From Falsihalocynthiibacter halioticoli (GTDB taxonomy: Bacteria; Pseudomonadota; Alphaproteobacteria; Rhodobacterales; Rhodobacteraceae), in the NCBI RefSeq assembly GCF_025802015.1, contig NZ_JAOYFC010000001.1:1488001-1552000 (forward strand): 64,000 nucleotides of DNA. The letters run 5' to 3'. Position numbers and translations under genes: made by a program. Shown here in pieces: positions 53,269 to 62,059 of this stretch. Under the pieces are notes generated by a model that worked only from the letters and a program-made list of their open reading frames with translations, did not search any database and was not told the origin of the DNA. How positions within the stretch are numbered: the stretch's first letter is position 1; each line of letters begins with the position of its first letter.

Positions 53269-54807
53269 TTAGGTCAAGGAATCTGGTAAACTCGACTTCT
53301 TTTCAGCTATATAGGTTCGAAGTTTACTCTCTATTTCCGGATCAAGAGGCGGTTGTTGGTAACTGGCCAGAAGCGATTTCACCTTGGCGGCTGCGAGGTT
53401 TTCGGTATCGCGTGATCCCTCGTCCTGCCATGTTTCGAATGGCTTATAATCCAACACATCACTGCGCCAAAACGCGTCCTGATAATTCGCTTGGGTATGG
53501 GCACAGCCGAGGTAATGCCCACCTGGGCCAACCTCTTCGATTGCACTCATGGCCTGGGCATTTTCGTCGTTCGATATACCCGCGGCCATTTTGTGCAAAG
53601 CACCAAGCTGGTCGGCATCCATGACGAACTTTTCGAAAGACGCGACCAACCCGCCTTCAAGCCAACCGCAGGCGTGTAACATGAAATTCACCCCGCCCAG
53701 CAGGGCCGCATTCAGCGTGTTTGCAGTTTCGTATCCCGCTTGTGCGTCGGGAAGTTTTGAGCCGCAAAGCCCTCCGCCAGATCTAAAGGGAAGGTTAAGC
53801 CGGCGCGCCAACTGCCCTGCCCCGTAAAGGATTTGTGAAGATTCGGGAGTTCCAAAGGTTGGGGCGCCGGAATTCATATCAATAGACGCCACAAAGGCTC
53901 CGAAAATCACAGGAGCGCCAGGGCGAATTAACTGAGAATAAGCCACACCAGCCAGAACCTCGGCCAAGACCTGCGTCAGCGTTCCAACAACCGAAACGGG
54001 CGCCATCGCTCCGCCAACGATAAACGGCGAGATGATGCACGCTTGATTTGCCTTCGCGTACACTTCAAGCGCCCCCATCATGATCGAGTCAAATGTAAGC
54101 GGCGAGTTAATGTTGATGAGCGAGGTCATCACCGTGTTATCGCGAACAAAATCCTTGCCGAACAGAATTTCGCACATCTCGACGGAGTCTTGCGCGCGGC
54201 TTGGCTCTGTCACGGACCCCATAAAAGGTTTATCCGACAACGTCATGTGCGCGAGCAACATATCAAGATGCCGTTTATTTACAGTAATATCAGTCGGTTC
54301 ACAGACGGTGCCGCCAGACAAATGCAGGTATTTGGACATATATCCAAGGCGGACAAAATTCTCGAAATCGTCCATCACAGCATAACGACGACCACCCTCA
54401 ATATCGCGCACAAACGGCGGCCCATAGACCGGAGCAAGTACAAGATTATCGCCACCAATGGTGACGCTTCGTTCTGGGTTTCTTGCGTGGTGCGTAAATT
54501 GCGACGGCGCGGTTTTGCACAATTCGCGCGCCAACCCTCGTGGAATCCGAACACGATCCCCATCAATCTCTGCGCCCGCGTTCCGCCAAATCTCTAGGGC
54601 TTCTGGATTCTCAGGAAACGATACACCAATTTCCTCAAGGACTGTTTCCGCATTGCGTTCAATAATATCCAAAGTCGCCGCATCAATCGGTTCGTAGTTC
54701 GGAATGTTCCGCACGATTGTTGGTGCAGTTTCAAAACTCACGGCCTGCCGCGCTGCACGGCGCGCTGCGCCGCCTCCGCCGCGCTTGCGAGCGATTCTCT
54801 CTGACAT
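53269..54807 (-). CDS. MttB-family (trimethylamine methyltransferase-like) protein
   Basis: The 512-residue protein belongs to the MttB superfamily, which transfers methyl groups from quaternary amines to a corrinoid protein. The reading frame has no in-frame amber codon, so pyrrolysine is not used. This matches the non-pyrrolysine members such as glycine betaine methyltransferases. Segments include ERNAETVLEEIGVSFPENPEAL and a C-terminal GPGGHYLGCAHTQANYQDAFW. No corrinoid protein or partner reductase lies next to it. A Gly/Arg-rich N-terminal tail precedes the fold. AAGGAAG precedes the ATG. Confidence 0.85.
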   Translation of the reverse strand: MSERIARKRGGGGAARRAARQAVSFETAPTIVRNIPNYEPIDAATLDIIERNAETVLEEIGVSFPENPEALEIWRNAGAEIDGDRVRIPRGLARELCKTAPSQFTHHARNPERSVTIGGDNLVLAPVYGPPFVRDIEGGRRYAVMDDFENFVRLGYMSKYLHLSGGTVCEPTDITVNKRHLDMLLAHMTLSDKPFMGSVTEPSRAQDSVEMCEILFGKDFVRDNTVMTSLININSPLTFDSIMMGALEVYAKANQACIISPFIVGGAMAPVSVVGTLTQVLAEVLAGVAYSQLIRPGAPVIFGAFVASIDMNSGAPTFGTPESSQILYGAGQLARRLNLPFRSGGGLCGSKLPDAQAGYETANTLNAALLGGVNFMLHACGWLEGGLVASFEKFVMDADQLGALHKMAAGISNDENAQAMSAIEEVGPGGHYLGCAHTQANYQDAFWRSDVLDYKPFETWQDEGSRDTENLAAAKVKSLLASYQQPPLDPEIESKLRTYIAEKKSSLPDSLT

Positions 54808-54868
54808 TGGCGTCTTCCTTGTCCTAACCCCTTACATCTAGTCACGCATTTCCGCCTACTCAGGGCGC

Positions 54869-54902
54869 AAAATGGACATTTTACGACCGAAAGCGACATT
54901 TT
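54869..54902. promoter_or_regulatory. Palindrome with repeated GACATTTT upstream of mttB-like gene
   Basis: AAAATG-GA-CATTTT (54869-54882) is a perfect palindrome. GACATTTT recurs 20 bp further (54895-54902), two helical turns away. The site lies 62-95 bp upstream of the mttB-like start and about 110 bp before guaA. It may be an operator for either gene. Confidence 0.35.
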
Positions 54903-55012
54903 CAAAAACTGGACACGAATTTCCGCGCCATTCACCGCCTAAAACAGCGCCATGAGCACTGAAATCAAAGCTCGCTCTTGCGCCAACGGGCGCAGCACTT
55001 TATTCCCGCCGC

Positions 55013-56578
55013 ATGACAGATATTTCCTCGCACGAGCGCCTCCTTATCATCGACTTCGGTTCGCAAGTGACGCAGCTTATTGCCCGTCGCCTTCGTGAAC
55101 TCTCGGTCTATTGCGAAATCCATCCGTATCAGAATGTTACGTCAGAGTTCCTGATCGGATTTGCACCCAAAGCGGTGATCCTTTCAGGAGGACCGGCCAG
55201 CGTCATGACCGAAGGGTCGCCACGCCCGCCGAAAGAGGTTTTCAACCTCGGCGTTCCGGTGCTTGGTATTTGCTACGGCCAGCAGGTGATGATGCACATG
55301 CTGGGCGGTAAGGTTGAACGCGGACATGGCACCGCTGAATTCGGCCGTGCCTATGTTACACCAGAAGATGCTAAACTGCCTCTGCTCGACGGCTGGTTTG
55401 ATGGCGGCAAGGAACAGGTCTGGATGAGCCACGGCGACCACGTTTCTGCCATCGCGCCGGGTTTTGAGGTTTACGGTACATCGCCAAACGCGCCCTTTGC
55501 GATTACAGCCGATACGGAGCGCAACTTCTATGCGGTCCAGTTCCATCCCGAAGTGCATCACACACCGAACGGCGCCAAGCTTTATGAAAACTTCATCAAG
55601 CTCGCAGGGTTCTCTGGCGATTGGACCATGGGTGCCTATCGTGAACAGGCGATCGAAGCCATCCGCAAGCAGGTTGGCGACAAGCAGGTGATATGCGGCC
55701 TATCTGGCGGCGTTGATAGTTCTGTTGCGGCGGTTCTGATCCACGAAGCGATTGGCGATCAACTGACCTGTGTGTTTGTTGACCACGGTTTGCTGCGAAA
55801 AGGTGAGGCCGAAGAGGTCGTGACCATGTTCCGCGATCACTACAACATGAAGCTGATCCACGCCGACGAGCAGGAATTGTTCCTCGGCGCGCTCGATGGC
55901 CAAGCAGATCCGGAAACCAAACGCAAAATCATCGGCGGGCTGTTCATTGACGTGTTCCAGAAATACGCCAACGAAATCGATGGCGCCGAATATCTGGCCC
56001 AAGGCACGCTTTACCCTGATGTCATTGAATCAGTTAGCTTTTCCGGCGGCCCTTCGGTGACAATCAAAAGCCACCACAACGTTGGCGGCTTGCCCGAAAA
56101 GATGGGCCTCAAGCTGGTAGAGCCACTGCGCGAATTGTTCAAAGACGAGGTGCGCGCGCTCGGAACCGAGCTTGGCCTGCCGAAGAGTTTCATTGGTCGG
56201 CACCCCTTCCCTGGCCCCGGCCTTGCAATCCGCTGCCCCGGTGAAATCACACGCGCCAAACTCGACATCCTCCGCGAAGCCGATGCGGTCTATATCGACC
56301 AAATCCGCAAGCACGGCCTCTATGACGAAATCTGGCAAGCCTTTGTTGCGATCCTCCCTGTGCGCACCGTTGGCGTTATGGGCGATGGGCGCACCTATGA
56401 CTACGCCTGCGCGCTGCGTGCGGTGACATCGGTAGACGGTATGACCGCGGATTATTACCCGTTCAGCCACGAGTTCCTTGGCGAAACCGCAACGCGGATC
56501 ATCAACGAGGTCGAAGGTATCAACCGCGTCACTTATGACATCACCTCTAAGCCTCCGGGCACAATCGAATGGGAATAA
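55013..56578 (+). CDS. guaA: GMP synthase (glutamine-hydrolysing)
   Basis: Converts XMP to GMP in purine synthesis. The 521-residue protein has a class I glutamine amidotransferase domain (1-200; catalytic Cys in GICYGQQ, His/Glu in QFHPEVHH). The ATP-pyrophosphatase domain follows with PP-loop GLSGGVDSSV (about 225-235), then a dimerisation domain ending in KPPGTIEWE. No strong Shine-Dalgarno precedes the ATG. It is divergent from the mttB-like gene. Confidence 0.97.
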   Translation: MTDISSHERLLIIDFGSQVTQLIARRLRELSVYCEIHPYQNVTSEFLIGFAPKAVILSGGPASVMTEGSPRPPKEVFNLGVPVLGICYGQQVMMHMLGGKVERGHGTAEFGRAYVTPEDAKLPLLDGWFDGGKEQVWMSHGDHVSAIAPGFEVYGTSPNAPFAITADTERNFYAVQFHPEVHHTPNGAKLYENFIKLAGFSGDWTMGAYREQAIEAIRKQVGDKQVICGLSGGVDSSVAAVLIHEAIGDQLTCVFVDHGLLRKGEAEEVVTMFRDHYNMKLIHADEQELFLGALDGQADPETKRKIIGGLFIDVFQKYANEIDGAEYLAQGTLYPDVIESVSFSGGPSVTIKSHHNVGGLPEKMGLKLVEPLRELFKDEVRALGTELGLPKSFIGRHPFPGPGLAIRCPGEITRAKLDILREADAVYIDQIRKHGLYDEIWQAFVAILPVRTVGVMGDGRTYDYACALRAVTSVDGMTADYYPFSHEFLGETATRIINEVEGINRVTYDITSKPPGTIEWE

Positions 56579-56630
56579 CTCAGGGTCTGCTGCAAAACTC
56601 TCGAGTTCCCTGCGTTTTTCTCATGGTCCC

Positions 56631-56876
56631 ATGGGGGCAAGAAAATTGTCGTTAAGGGAAATCAAGCGGGTCGATGTTGTTAAATGGATTGCCACGGTCG
56701 TGCAATTGTTCGGCTATGGCTTAACGGGTCTGAACCTTGTCCCCTACAACATCTATCTGTTTTTCATAGGAATTTTCCTATGGTTTTCAGTTGGCGTCAT
56801 GTGGGAAGACAAGGCGATCATGGTTGTTCATTTGGGGGCGTTTCTTTCGCTCCTCTTTGGGTATTTAAACGCATAA
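56631..56876 (+). CDS. DUF6552 family small membrane protein
   Basis: The 81-residue protein has a short basic N terminus (MGARKLSLREIKRVDVVKWI) and about three helices: ATVVQLFGYGLTGLNLVP, YLFFIGIFLWFSVGVMW and AIMVVHLGAFLSLLFGYL. I recognise the DUF6552 pattern known from Rhodobacteraceae. The longer frame upstream overlaps guaA and is not supported. No clear ribosome binding site precedes the ATG, so the start is uncertain. It starts 52 bp after guaA in the same direction. Confidence 0.7.
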   Translation: MGARKLSLREIKRVDVVKWIATVVQLFGYGLTGLNLVPYNIYLFFIGIFLWFSVGVMWEDKAIMVVHLGAFLSLLFGYLNA

Positions 56877-57031
56877 TCAAAGTCTTCTCTGTCTACCGAC
56901 CGAGTACGCATACACCGTGGGATGTGATGGCCGCCCGTGAATCCCAGTTCTCAGCAATGGCAACGCAGGATTTGAATTGACACAGGTTTCTCTGCTGATA
57001 CCTGTTTCTCGCTCTATTTGGATCTCGCCTC

Positions 57032-57928
57032 ATGTCAGAACAAACACTCCCCACCATTAAACCCGCCGCAATTCGCGGGGCGTTTTGGATGATCGGCGCA
57101 ATTGTTGCGTTTTCGACGATGGCTGTCGCCGGGCGCGAGATTCTGAACGAGTTGGACACGTTCGAATTAATGCTCTACCGCTCGATCGTTGGCCTATTGA
57201 TTGTGGTTCCCGTGGCGTTGGCAACCGGAAGCCTGCGCGAGGTCAATACTGATCAATTGCCCCTGCAAATCCTGCGCAACCTGTTTCATTTCACCGGACA
57301 GAACCTCTGGTTTCTGGCGCTTACGCTCATTCCATTGGCCCAAGTCTTTGCGATTGAATTCACATCGCCGATCTGGGTGCTTCTGTTTTCTCCACTGCTT
57401 CTGGGAGAGCGGCTGACACGCGGGCGCGCAATTGCGGCTTGCTTCGGCTTCATAGGCATTCTGGTTGTGACCCGCCCAACGGTTGAAACCATCAACATCG
57501 GCATCATTGCCGCAGCACTTTCCGCGATATGTTTTGCGATGACAAATGTGCTCACACGCAAGTTGACCCGCAGCCAATCAATCACCTGCATTATGGTTTA
57601 CCTCACCGCGACCCAAACCGTCTTTGGCTTGATCGGCGCAGGGTATGATGGGCACATCACAATCCCAAGTATGGCTTATGTGCCGGCAATTTTCCTTGTT
57701 GGTTTATGTGGATTGGTGGCTCATTTCTGTCTGACACGGGCGCTATCCATTGCCCCTGCTCCAACTGTTATGCCGATTGATTTCGCGCGCCTACCACTCA
57801 TCGCATTGATCGGATTTCTCTTCTATGACGAAGGAATCGACATCTATGTGTTTTACGGCGCGGCGATCATATTCACAGCGAATTATATCAACCTGCTGCG
57901 CGAGTCCCGTGAGAATACGGGTCAGTAA
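57032..57928 (+). CDS. EamA/DMT-family transporter
   Basis: Inner-membrane transporter of the drug/metabolite superfamily, 298 residues, with ten helices in two EamA repeats. Typical segments are FWMIGAIVAFSTMAVAGREI in helix 1, the FTGQNLWFLALTLIPLAQVFAIEF stretch (about 88-111), and LAYVPAIFLVGLCGLVAHF-like (here SMAYVPAIFLVGLCGLVAHF) in the second half. Substrate is unknown. It is followed by an outer-membrane barrel gene. Confidence 0.85.
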   Translation: MSEQTLPTIKPAAIRGAFWMIGAIVAFSTMAVAGREILNELDTFELMLYRSIVGLLIVVPVALATGSLREVNTDQLPLQILRNLFHFTGQNLWFLALTLIPLAQVFAIEFTSPIWVLLFSPLLLGERLTRGRAIAACFGFIGILVVTRPTVETINIGIIAAALSAICFAMTNVLTRKLTRSQSITCIMVYLTATQTVFGLIGAGYDGHITIPSMAYVPAIFLVGLCGLVAHFCLTRALSIAPAPTVMPIDFARLPLIALIGFLFYDEGIDIYVFYGAAIIFTANYINLLRESRENTGQ

Positions 57929-58056
57929 CCCTATTTTACATGTCTTTTGTAACACAGTTGCGAAACGCTGGCTTAGTTTACGCGGCGTTTACGTTGACGA
58001 TTTATAGGATTGTTTCCAGCCTGTACCAACAAACGCGAATTCCTTTGGGAGGGAAG

Positions 58057-59160
58057 ATGAATAAACTACTAAGCACAGGCGCGATTCTCGCCAGCTCAAC
58101 CATCGCAGCACACGCCGGTGGCCTTGAGCGGGCTGATCAAAGCGTCCTGTTCATGTTCGAGAAGGGTTCTTATGCCGAAATCGCTCTCGGCCATGTGAAC
58201 CCCTCAGTGAGTGGTAGCCTTGATGCTGCACCATCCGTTACATCCGGTGACATGCTCGAGAGCTACACCACGGGTAGCCTGTCTTACAAAACGCAACTGA
58301 ACGATCAGTGGCATGTTGGTATCCAGCTGTCCGAGCCTCACGGTGCGGATGTCGCTTACCCGACAAGCACGGATTTGCCGTTCCCATATGGTACGGCCTA
58401 CCCGCTTCAAGGGACAACTGCTCAAGTTGATATCACCAACCTTACGGCAATTGTTCGCTATCAAGCCAACGAGAACGTAAGCGTCTATGGTGGTATGCGC
58501 GTGGGAACTGCATCGGGCAAAGTTGATATTCCTTTGCAAGGTTATACCATGAGCACCAATCGTCAGGCTGACTATGGCTACCTCGCCGGTGTGGCGTATG
58601 AACGGCCAGATATCGCGTTGCGCGTGGCTCTGACCTATAACTCCGCAATCACGCACGAGTTTTCCGTCGAAGAAAATGGCGCGCCAAGCCTACCATTTGA
58701 AACGACTATGCCACAGTCGGTAAACCTCGAGTTTCAGACAGGCATTGCAGCAGACACGCTCCTCTTTGGCGTCGTACGTTGGGTTGACTGGTCTGAGTTC
58801 GACATCTCGCCTGCTGGCTATGCCATGGCGACAGGTGGCGACTCGCTCGTGTCCTACGACGAAGATACCGTCAGCTACCGTCTCGGTATCGGCCGTCAGT
58901 TCACTGACGCATGGTCTGGTGCACTCACAATTGGATACGAAGGACAAAGCTCCGGCTTTACCGGCAACCTCGGGCCGACAAATGGCTACACAACTGTCGG
59001 CGTTGCAGCATCCTACACACATGACAACATGAAAATCACCGCCGGCATTCAATACGCCGCAATTGGTGAAGCCAACACTGATCTTGGCGCTTTCGGAACA
59101 ACAACGTTCGACGACAACTCTGCAATCGGCGCTGGCGTTCGTATCGGCTTTAGCTACTAA
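58057..59160 (+). CDS. OmpP1/FadL-type outer-membrane barrel
   Basis: The 367-residue precursor has a signal peptide (MNKLLSTGAILASSTIAAHA, cleaved before GGLERADQS). The following GGLERADQSVLFMFEKG is the typical opening of alphaproteobacterial FadL/OmpP1-like proteins, where an Asn/Gly-rich hatch plugs the barrel. The C terminus ends in RIGFSY with a terminal aromatic. The likely role is uptake of hydrophobic compounds across the outer membrane. GGGAGGGAAG precedes the ATG at 58057; the longer frame upstream is unsupported. A terminator follows. Confidence 0.85.
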   Translation: MNKLLSTGAILASSTIAAHAGGLERADQSVLFMFEKGSYAEIALGHVNPSVSGSLDAAPSVTSGDMLESYTTGSLSYKTQLNDQWHVGIQLSEPHGADVAYPTSTDLPFPYGTAYPLQGTTAQVDITNLTAIVRYQANENVSVYGGMRVGTASGKVDIPLQGYTMSTNRQADYGYLAGVAYERPDIALRVALTYNSAITHEFSVEENGAPSLPFETTMPQSVNLEFQTGIAADTLLFGVVRWVDWSEFDISPAGYAMATGGDSLVSYDEDTVSYRLGIGRQFTDAWSGALTIGYEGQSSGFTGNLGPTNGYTTVGVAASYTHDNMKITAGIQYAAIGEANTDLGAFGTTTFDDNSAIGAGVRIGFSY

Positions 59161-59182
59161 AGCTTCGATACCAAACAAATTG

Positions 59183-59214
59183 GGCCCTGCCAGCAACGGC
59201 GGGGCCTTTTCTTT
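59183..59214 (+). terminator. Intrinsic terminator after FadL-type gene
   Basis: GGCCCTGCC/GGCGGGGCC stem with one G-U pair and a TTTTCTTTT tail, about 20 bp past the stop. Confidence 0.85.
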
Positions 59215-59289
59215 TGCCTTGGTTTTAACGGCAATTGACCCACTCCATTCCGCTGGCTAGGACAGGGCAAACTGTACAGAGGCCGCATC

Positions 59290-60159
59290 ATGATCCCCGC
59301 CGCAAAAGACTGGCTTGCATCCCCGAACAAAAAGGTTCTCCTTTTTGGAATGTCCGGCCTTGGAAAAACGCATGTCTCCAATATGTTGCGGGCAACTGGC
59401 GCGTGGTTTCACTATTCAATCGATTATCGCATTGGCACCCGTTACATGGGTGAACACATCGTCGACAATTTCAAATTCCACGCGATGAAGGACCCTTTCC
59501 TCGCGGAACTTCTACGCAGCGACAGCATCTATATCGGCTCCAACATAACCTTCAACAACCTCGCGCCGCTCTCGACCTACCTCGGCAAGCCGGGCAATCC
59601 TGATCTAGGCGGACTTCCTTGTAAAGAATACCGCCGCCGCCAAGACCTCCACCGTACCGCCGAAATCAACGCTCTGCAGGACACCCCGCATTTCATAAAC
59701 CGTGCCAAAGCGCTCTATGGCTATCCCAATTTTGTCTGCGACACCGGCGGTTCAATTTGCGAAGTCGTTGATCCATGGGACGAAAATGATCCCGTACTGA
59801 AATCCCTTGCCGAAAACACCCTTATGGTCTGGATCCAAGGTAGCGAAGCCCATACCGACGCGCTTATCTCCCGCTTCGATAAAAGCCCCAAGCCGATGTA
59901 CTATCAGCCAGAGTTTCTCGAAAGGGTTTGGAGCGAATACTTAAGTGATAACAAACTACAAGAAGGCGAAGTTAATCCTGATGATTTCGTTCGCTCCGCC
60001 TATGCTCGAGCGCTGGAAGCCCGCCAACCGCGCTATGCTGCCATGGCGGAAAATTGGGGCGTGAGCGTTTGTGCGGAAGACGTAGCGCAATCCACCACAC
60101 CTGACGCCTTTGTCGCCCTCATCGGGAAGGCCCTTGAGAAGCGCGCAAAGGCCGCTTAA
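59290..60159 (+). CDS. P-loop ATPase of unknown function upstream of metA
   Basis: The 289-residue soluble protein has a clear Walker A motif GMSGLGKT at residues 20-27, a YSIDYRIGTRYMG segment, and an acidic VVDPWDENDPVLKS stretch. No transport, helicase or kinase family was recognised. The overall look is that of a small-molecule kinase or P-loop NTPase (compare LLFGMSGLGKTHVS with shikimate-kinase-like openings). It lies 62 bp upstream of metA in the same direction. I know such genes as 'ATPase' annotations in Rhodobacteraceae without a function. Confidence 0.7.
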   Translation: MIPAAKDWLASPNKKVLLFGMSGLGKTHVSNMLRATGAWFHYSIDYRIGTRYMGEHIVDNFKFHAMKDPFLAELLRSDSIYIGSNITFNNLAPLSTYLGKPGNPDLGGLPCKEYRRRQDLHRTAEINALQDTPHFINRAKALYGYPNFVCDTGGSICEVVDPWDENDPVLKSLAENTLMVWIQGSEAHTDALISRFDKSPKPMYYQPEFLERVWSEYLSDNKLQEGEVNPDDFVRSAYARALEARQPRYAAMAENWGVSVCAEDVAQSTTPDAFVALIGKALEKRAKAA

Positions 60160-60221
60160 GTCTAGCACTCCGTAGTCAATAACCTTCAAGCAACACACCA
60201 ATCTCACAAAGAGAGTGACCA

Positions 60222-61139
60222 ATGCCCATCAAGATTCCATCCGACCTGCCCGCTTACTCCGTTCTGTCGAACGAGGGCGTTATGGTGATGGACGAGAAGC
60301 TGGCCGCTCGGCAGGATATTCGCCCGCTGCAAATCGGTCTTCTCAACTTGATGCCCAAGAAAATCCAGACTGAAACGCAGTTTGCCCGCCTGATCGGTGC
60401 AACGCCGCTCCAGATCGAGCTCACTTTGATCCGTATGAGCGAGCATCAGACCAAGAACACCGCGGCGGAGCATATGGAAGCGTTCTATCACGCATTCTCC
60501 GACGTTAAGGATCGTAAGTTCGACGGTCTCCTCATCACAGGCGCTCCAATTGAGCACCTGCCCTTTGAAGATGTGACCTATTGGGACGAGTTGGTTGAAG
60601 TCATGGACTGGACCCAAACCAATGTGCATTCGACACTTGGAATTTGTTGGGGCGGCATGGCCATGATCAACCACTTCCATGGCATTAAAAAGCATTTGCT
60701 GGACCACAAGCTGTTCGGCTGCTTCCGCCATCAGAACCTCAAACCGAATTCGCCGTTTTTGCGTGGATTTTCAGATGATTGCGTCGTACCCGTTTCGCGC
60801 TGGACAGAGATTCGGCAGGACGAGATAGACGCCACGGATAATGTCACAACACTGCTCGGCAGTGAGGAAGCCGGACCTTGTCTTGTTCAGGATCCGGACC
60901 ACCGAGCGCTCTATATTTTCAATCACTTTGAATATGACAGCGGCACACTCAAAGAAGAATACGATCGCGACATTGCCGACGGTACGCCAATCAATGTGCC
61001 GCAGAATTATTATCCGAACGATGACCCAACCCAGACCCCGCAGAACAGATGGCGCAGTCACGCGCACCTGCTCTATGGGAATTGGTTGAACGAAATCTAT
61101 CAGACAACACCGTTTGACCTCGCCAAAATCGGCACCTAA
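60222..61139 (+). CDS. metA: Homoserine O-acyltransferase MetA, probably acetyl-specific
   Basis: First step of methionine synthesis from homoserine. The 305-residue protein has the catalytic Cys142 in GICWGGMA, and His/Glu in NHFEYDS. Residue 111 lies in the motif GAPIEHLPFEDV and is Glu. In the Bacillus cereus enzyme, Glu111 gives acetyl-CoA preference, while Gly at this site (as in E. coli GAPLG) gives succinyl-CoA preference. So the product is probably O-acetylhomoserine, although the family name is succinyltransferase. AGAGAG precedes the ATG. It sits between the P-loop ATPase gene and ppk2. Confidence 0.93.
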   Translation: MPIKIPSDLPAYSVLSNEGVMVMDEKLAARQDIRPLQIGLLNLMPKKIQTETQFARLIGATPLQIELTLIRMSEHQTKNTAAEHMEAFYHAFSDVKDRKFDGLLITGAPIEHLPFEDVTYWDELVEVMDWTQTNVHSTLGICWGGMAMINHFHGIKKHLLDHKLFGCFRHQNLKPNSPFLRGFSDDCVVPVSRWTEIRQDEIDATDNVTTLLGSEEAGPCLVQDPDHRALYIFNHFEYDSGTLKEEYDRDIADGTPINVPQNYYPNDDPTQTPQNRWRSHAHLLYGNWLNEIYQTTPFDLAKIGT

Positions 61140-61195
61140 GCCATTGATACGGCGAGATTTGCGCGTCATACTCGATAGAAATAGGGAGGCAGGCT

Positions 61196-62059
61196 ATGCA
61201 ATTGCCCTTTGACGGAGCGATTAGCGCGTTTTTCACCAATGACGCACCAGAAGAGGTTCGCGCCGCTATTCAAGCCGCGGACAAGGACGAGATTCTCGCG
61301 CCGGATTACCCCTATGATCAGTTGATGAAGCGCAAAGACTACGAAGACGAAATGGACGCGCTTCAGTGTGAATTGGTTAAGCTACAAGCCGATGTCAAAG
61401 CAACGGGAAAGCGTGTAATCGTCGTTTTCGAAGGCCGTGATGCGGCAGGAAAAGGCGGCTGTATCAAGCGTTTACGCGAGAATCTTAATCCACGAGTAGC
61501 GCGGATTGTAGCGCTCTCGAAACCCACAGATCGCGAAAGCGGAGAGTGGTTTTTCCAGCGATATGTTGATCACCTCCCTACAGAGGGCGAATTCGCGTTG
61601 TTTGATCGCAGTTGGTACAACCGCGGCGTTGTCGAACACGTTTTCGATTTCTGCACTGCGAGCGAACGCGCGCATTTCTTCTCGCAATTGCCGAGTTTTG
61701 AAATGATGCTCGCCGACGAAGGCTATCATTTCGTTAAAATCTGGCTCAACGTCAGCCGCGCAGAGCAACTCCGCCGCTTCCTCGAACGCGAGCAAGATCC
61801 ACTCAAGCAATGGAAACTAAGCTGGATCGATGTGGAAGGCCTGAAACGCTGGGATACTTATTCGGACGCAATTCGCGAGACGTTCGAGAAGAGCCATTTC
61901 GACTATGCGCCATGGACGGTCATACGTTCCGACGACAAGCGCCGCGCACGGCTTGAAGTGATTAAATCTGTCCTGCACGGAATTGATTACAAAGGGAAAA
62001 ACCCCGTTCCCGACCTAGACACATCAATAACCGGCGGGCCGGAAATCTGGCATGGCTAA
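61196..62059 (+). CDS. ppk2: Polyphosphate kinase 2
   Basis: Nucleotide phosphotransferase that uses polyphosphate to make NDP/NTP. The 287-residue protein has Walker A GRDAAGKGG (residues 80-88), the lid-region RENLNPRVARIVALSKPTDR segment (about 95-114) and Walker B FDRSWYNRG. A single PPK2 domain with a roughly 65-residue helical N-terminal part is typical of class I. GGGAGG precedes the ATG. It overlaps the start of the tetR gene by 8 bp, so the two are coupled. Confidence 0.92.
   Translation: MQLPFDGAISAFFTNDAPEEVRAAIQAADKDEILAPDYPYDQLMKRKDYEDEMDALQCELVKLQADVKATGKRVIVVFEGRDAAGKGGCIKRLRENLNPRVARIVALSKPTDRESGEWFFQRYVDHLPTEGEFALFDRSWYNRGVVEHVFDFCTASERAHFFSQLPSFEMMLADEGYHFVKIWLNVSRAEQLRRFLEREQDPLKQWKLSWIDVEGLKRWDTYSDAIRETFEKSHFDYAPWTVIRSDDKRRARLEVIKSVLHGIDYKGKNPVPDLDTSITGGPEIWHG

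Noticed and set aside
53269..54807. Pyrrolysine-containing trimethylamine methyltransferase
   Set aside because: The frame is complete without any in-frame TAG, and no corrinoid or pyl genes are present in the window.
56881..57031. tRNA-like T-loop sequence on the minus strand
   Set aside because: A TTCAAATCC-like stretch occurs, but no matching acceptor stem, D arm or anticodon arm could be assembled.
60160..60221. Possible SAM-II riboswitch before metA
   Set aside because: Only 62 bp separate the genes and none of the conserved SAM-II pseudoknot segments is seen; the region before the P-loop ATPase gene also lacks it.
61140..61195. PHO box before ppk2
   Set aside because: A TCAT occurs, but no second heptamer in 11-bp phase.
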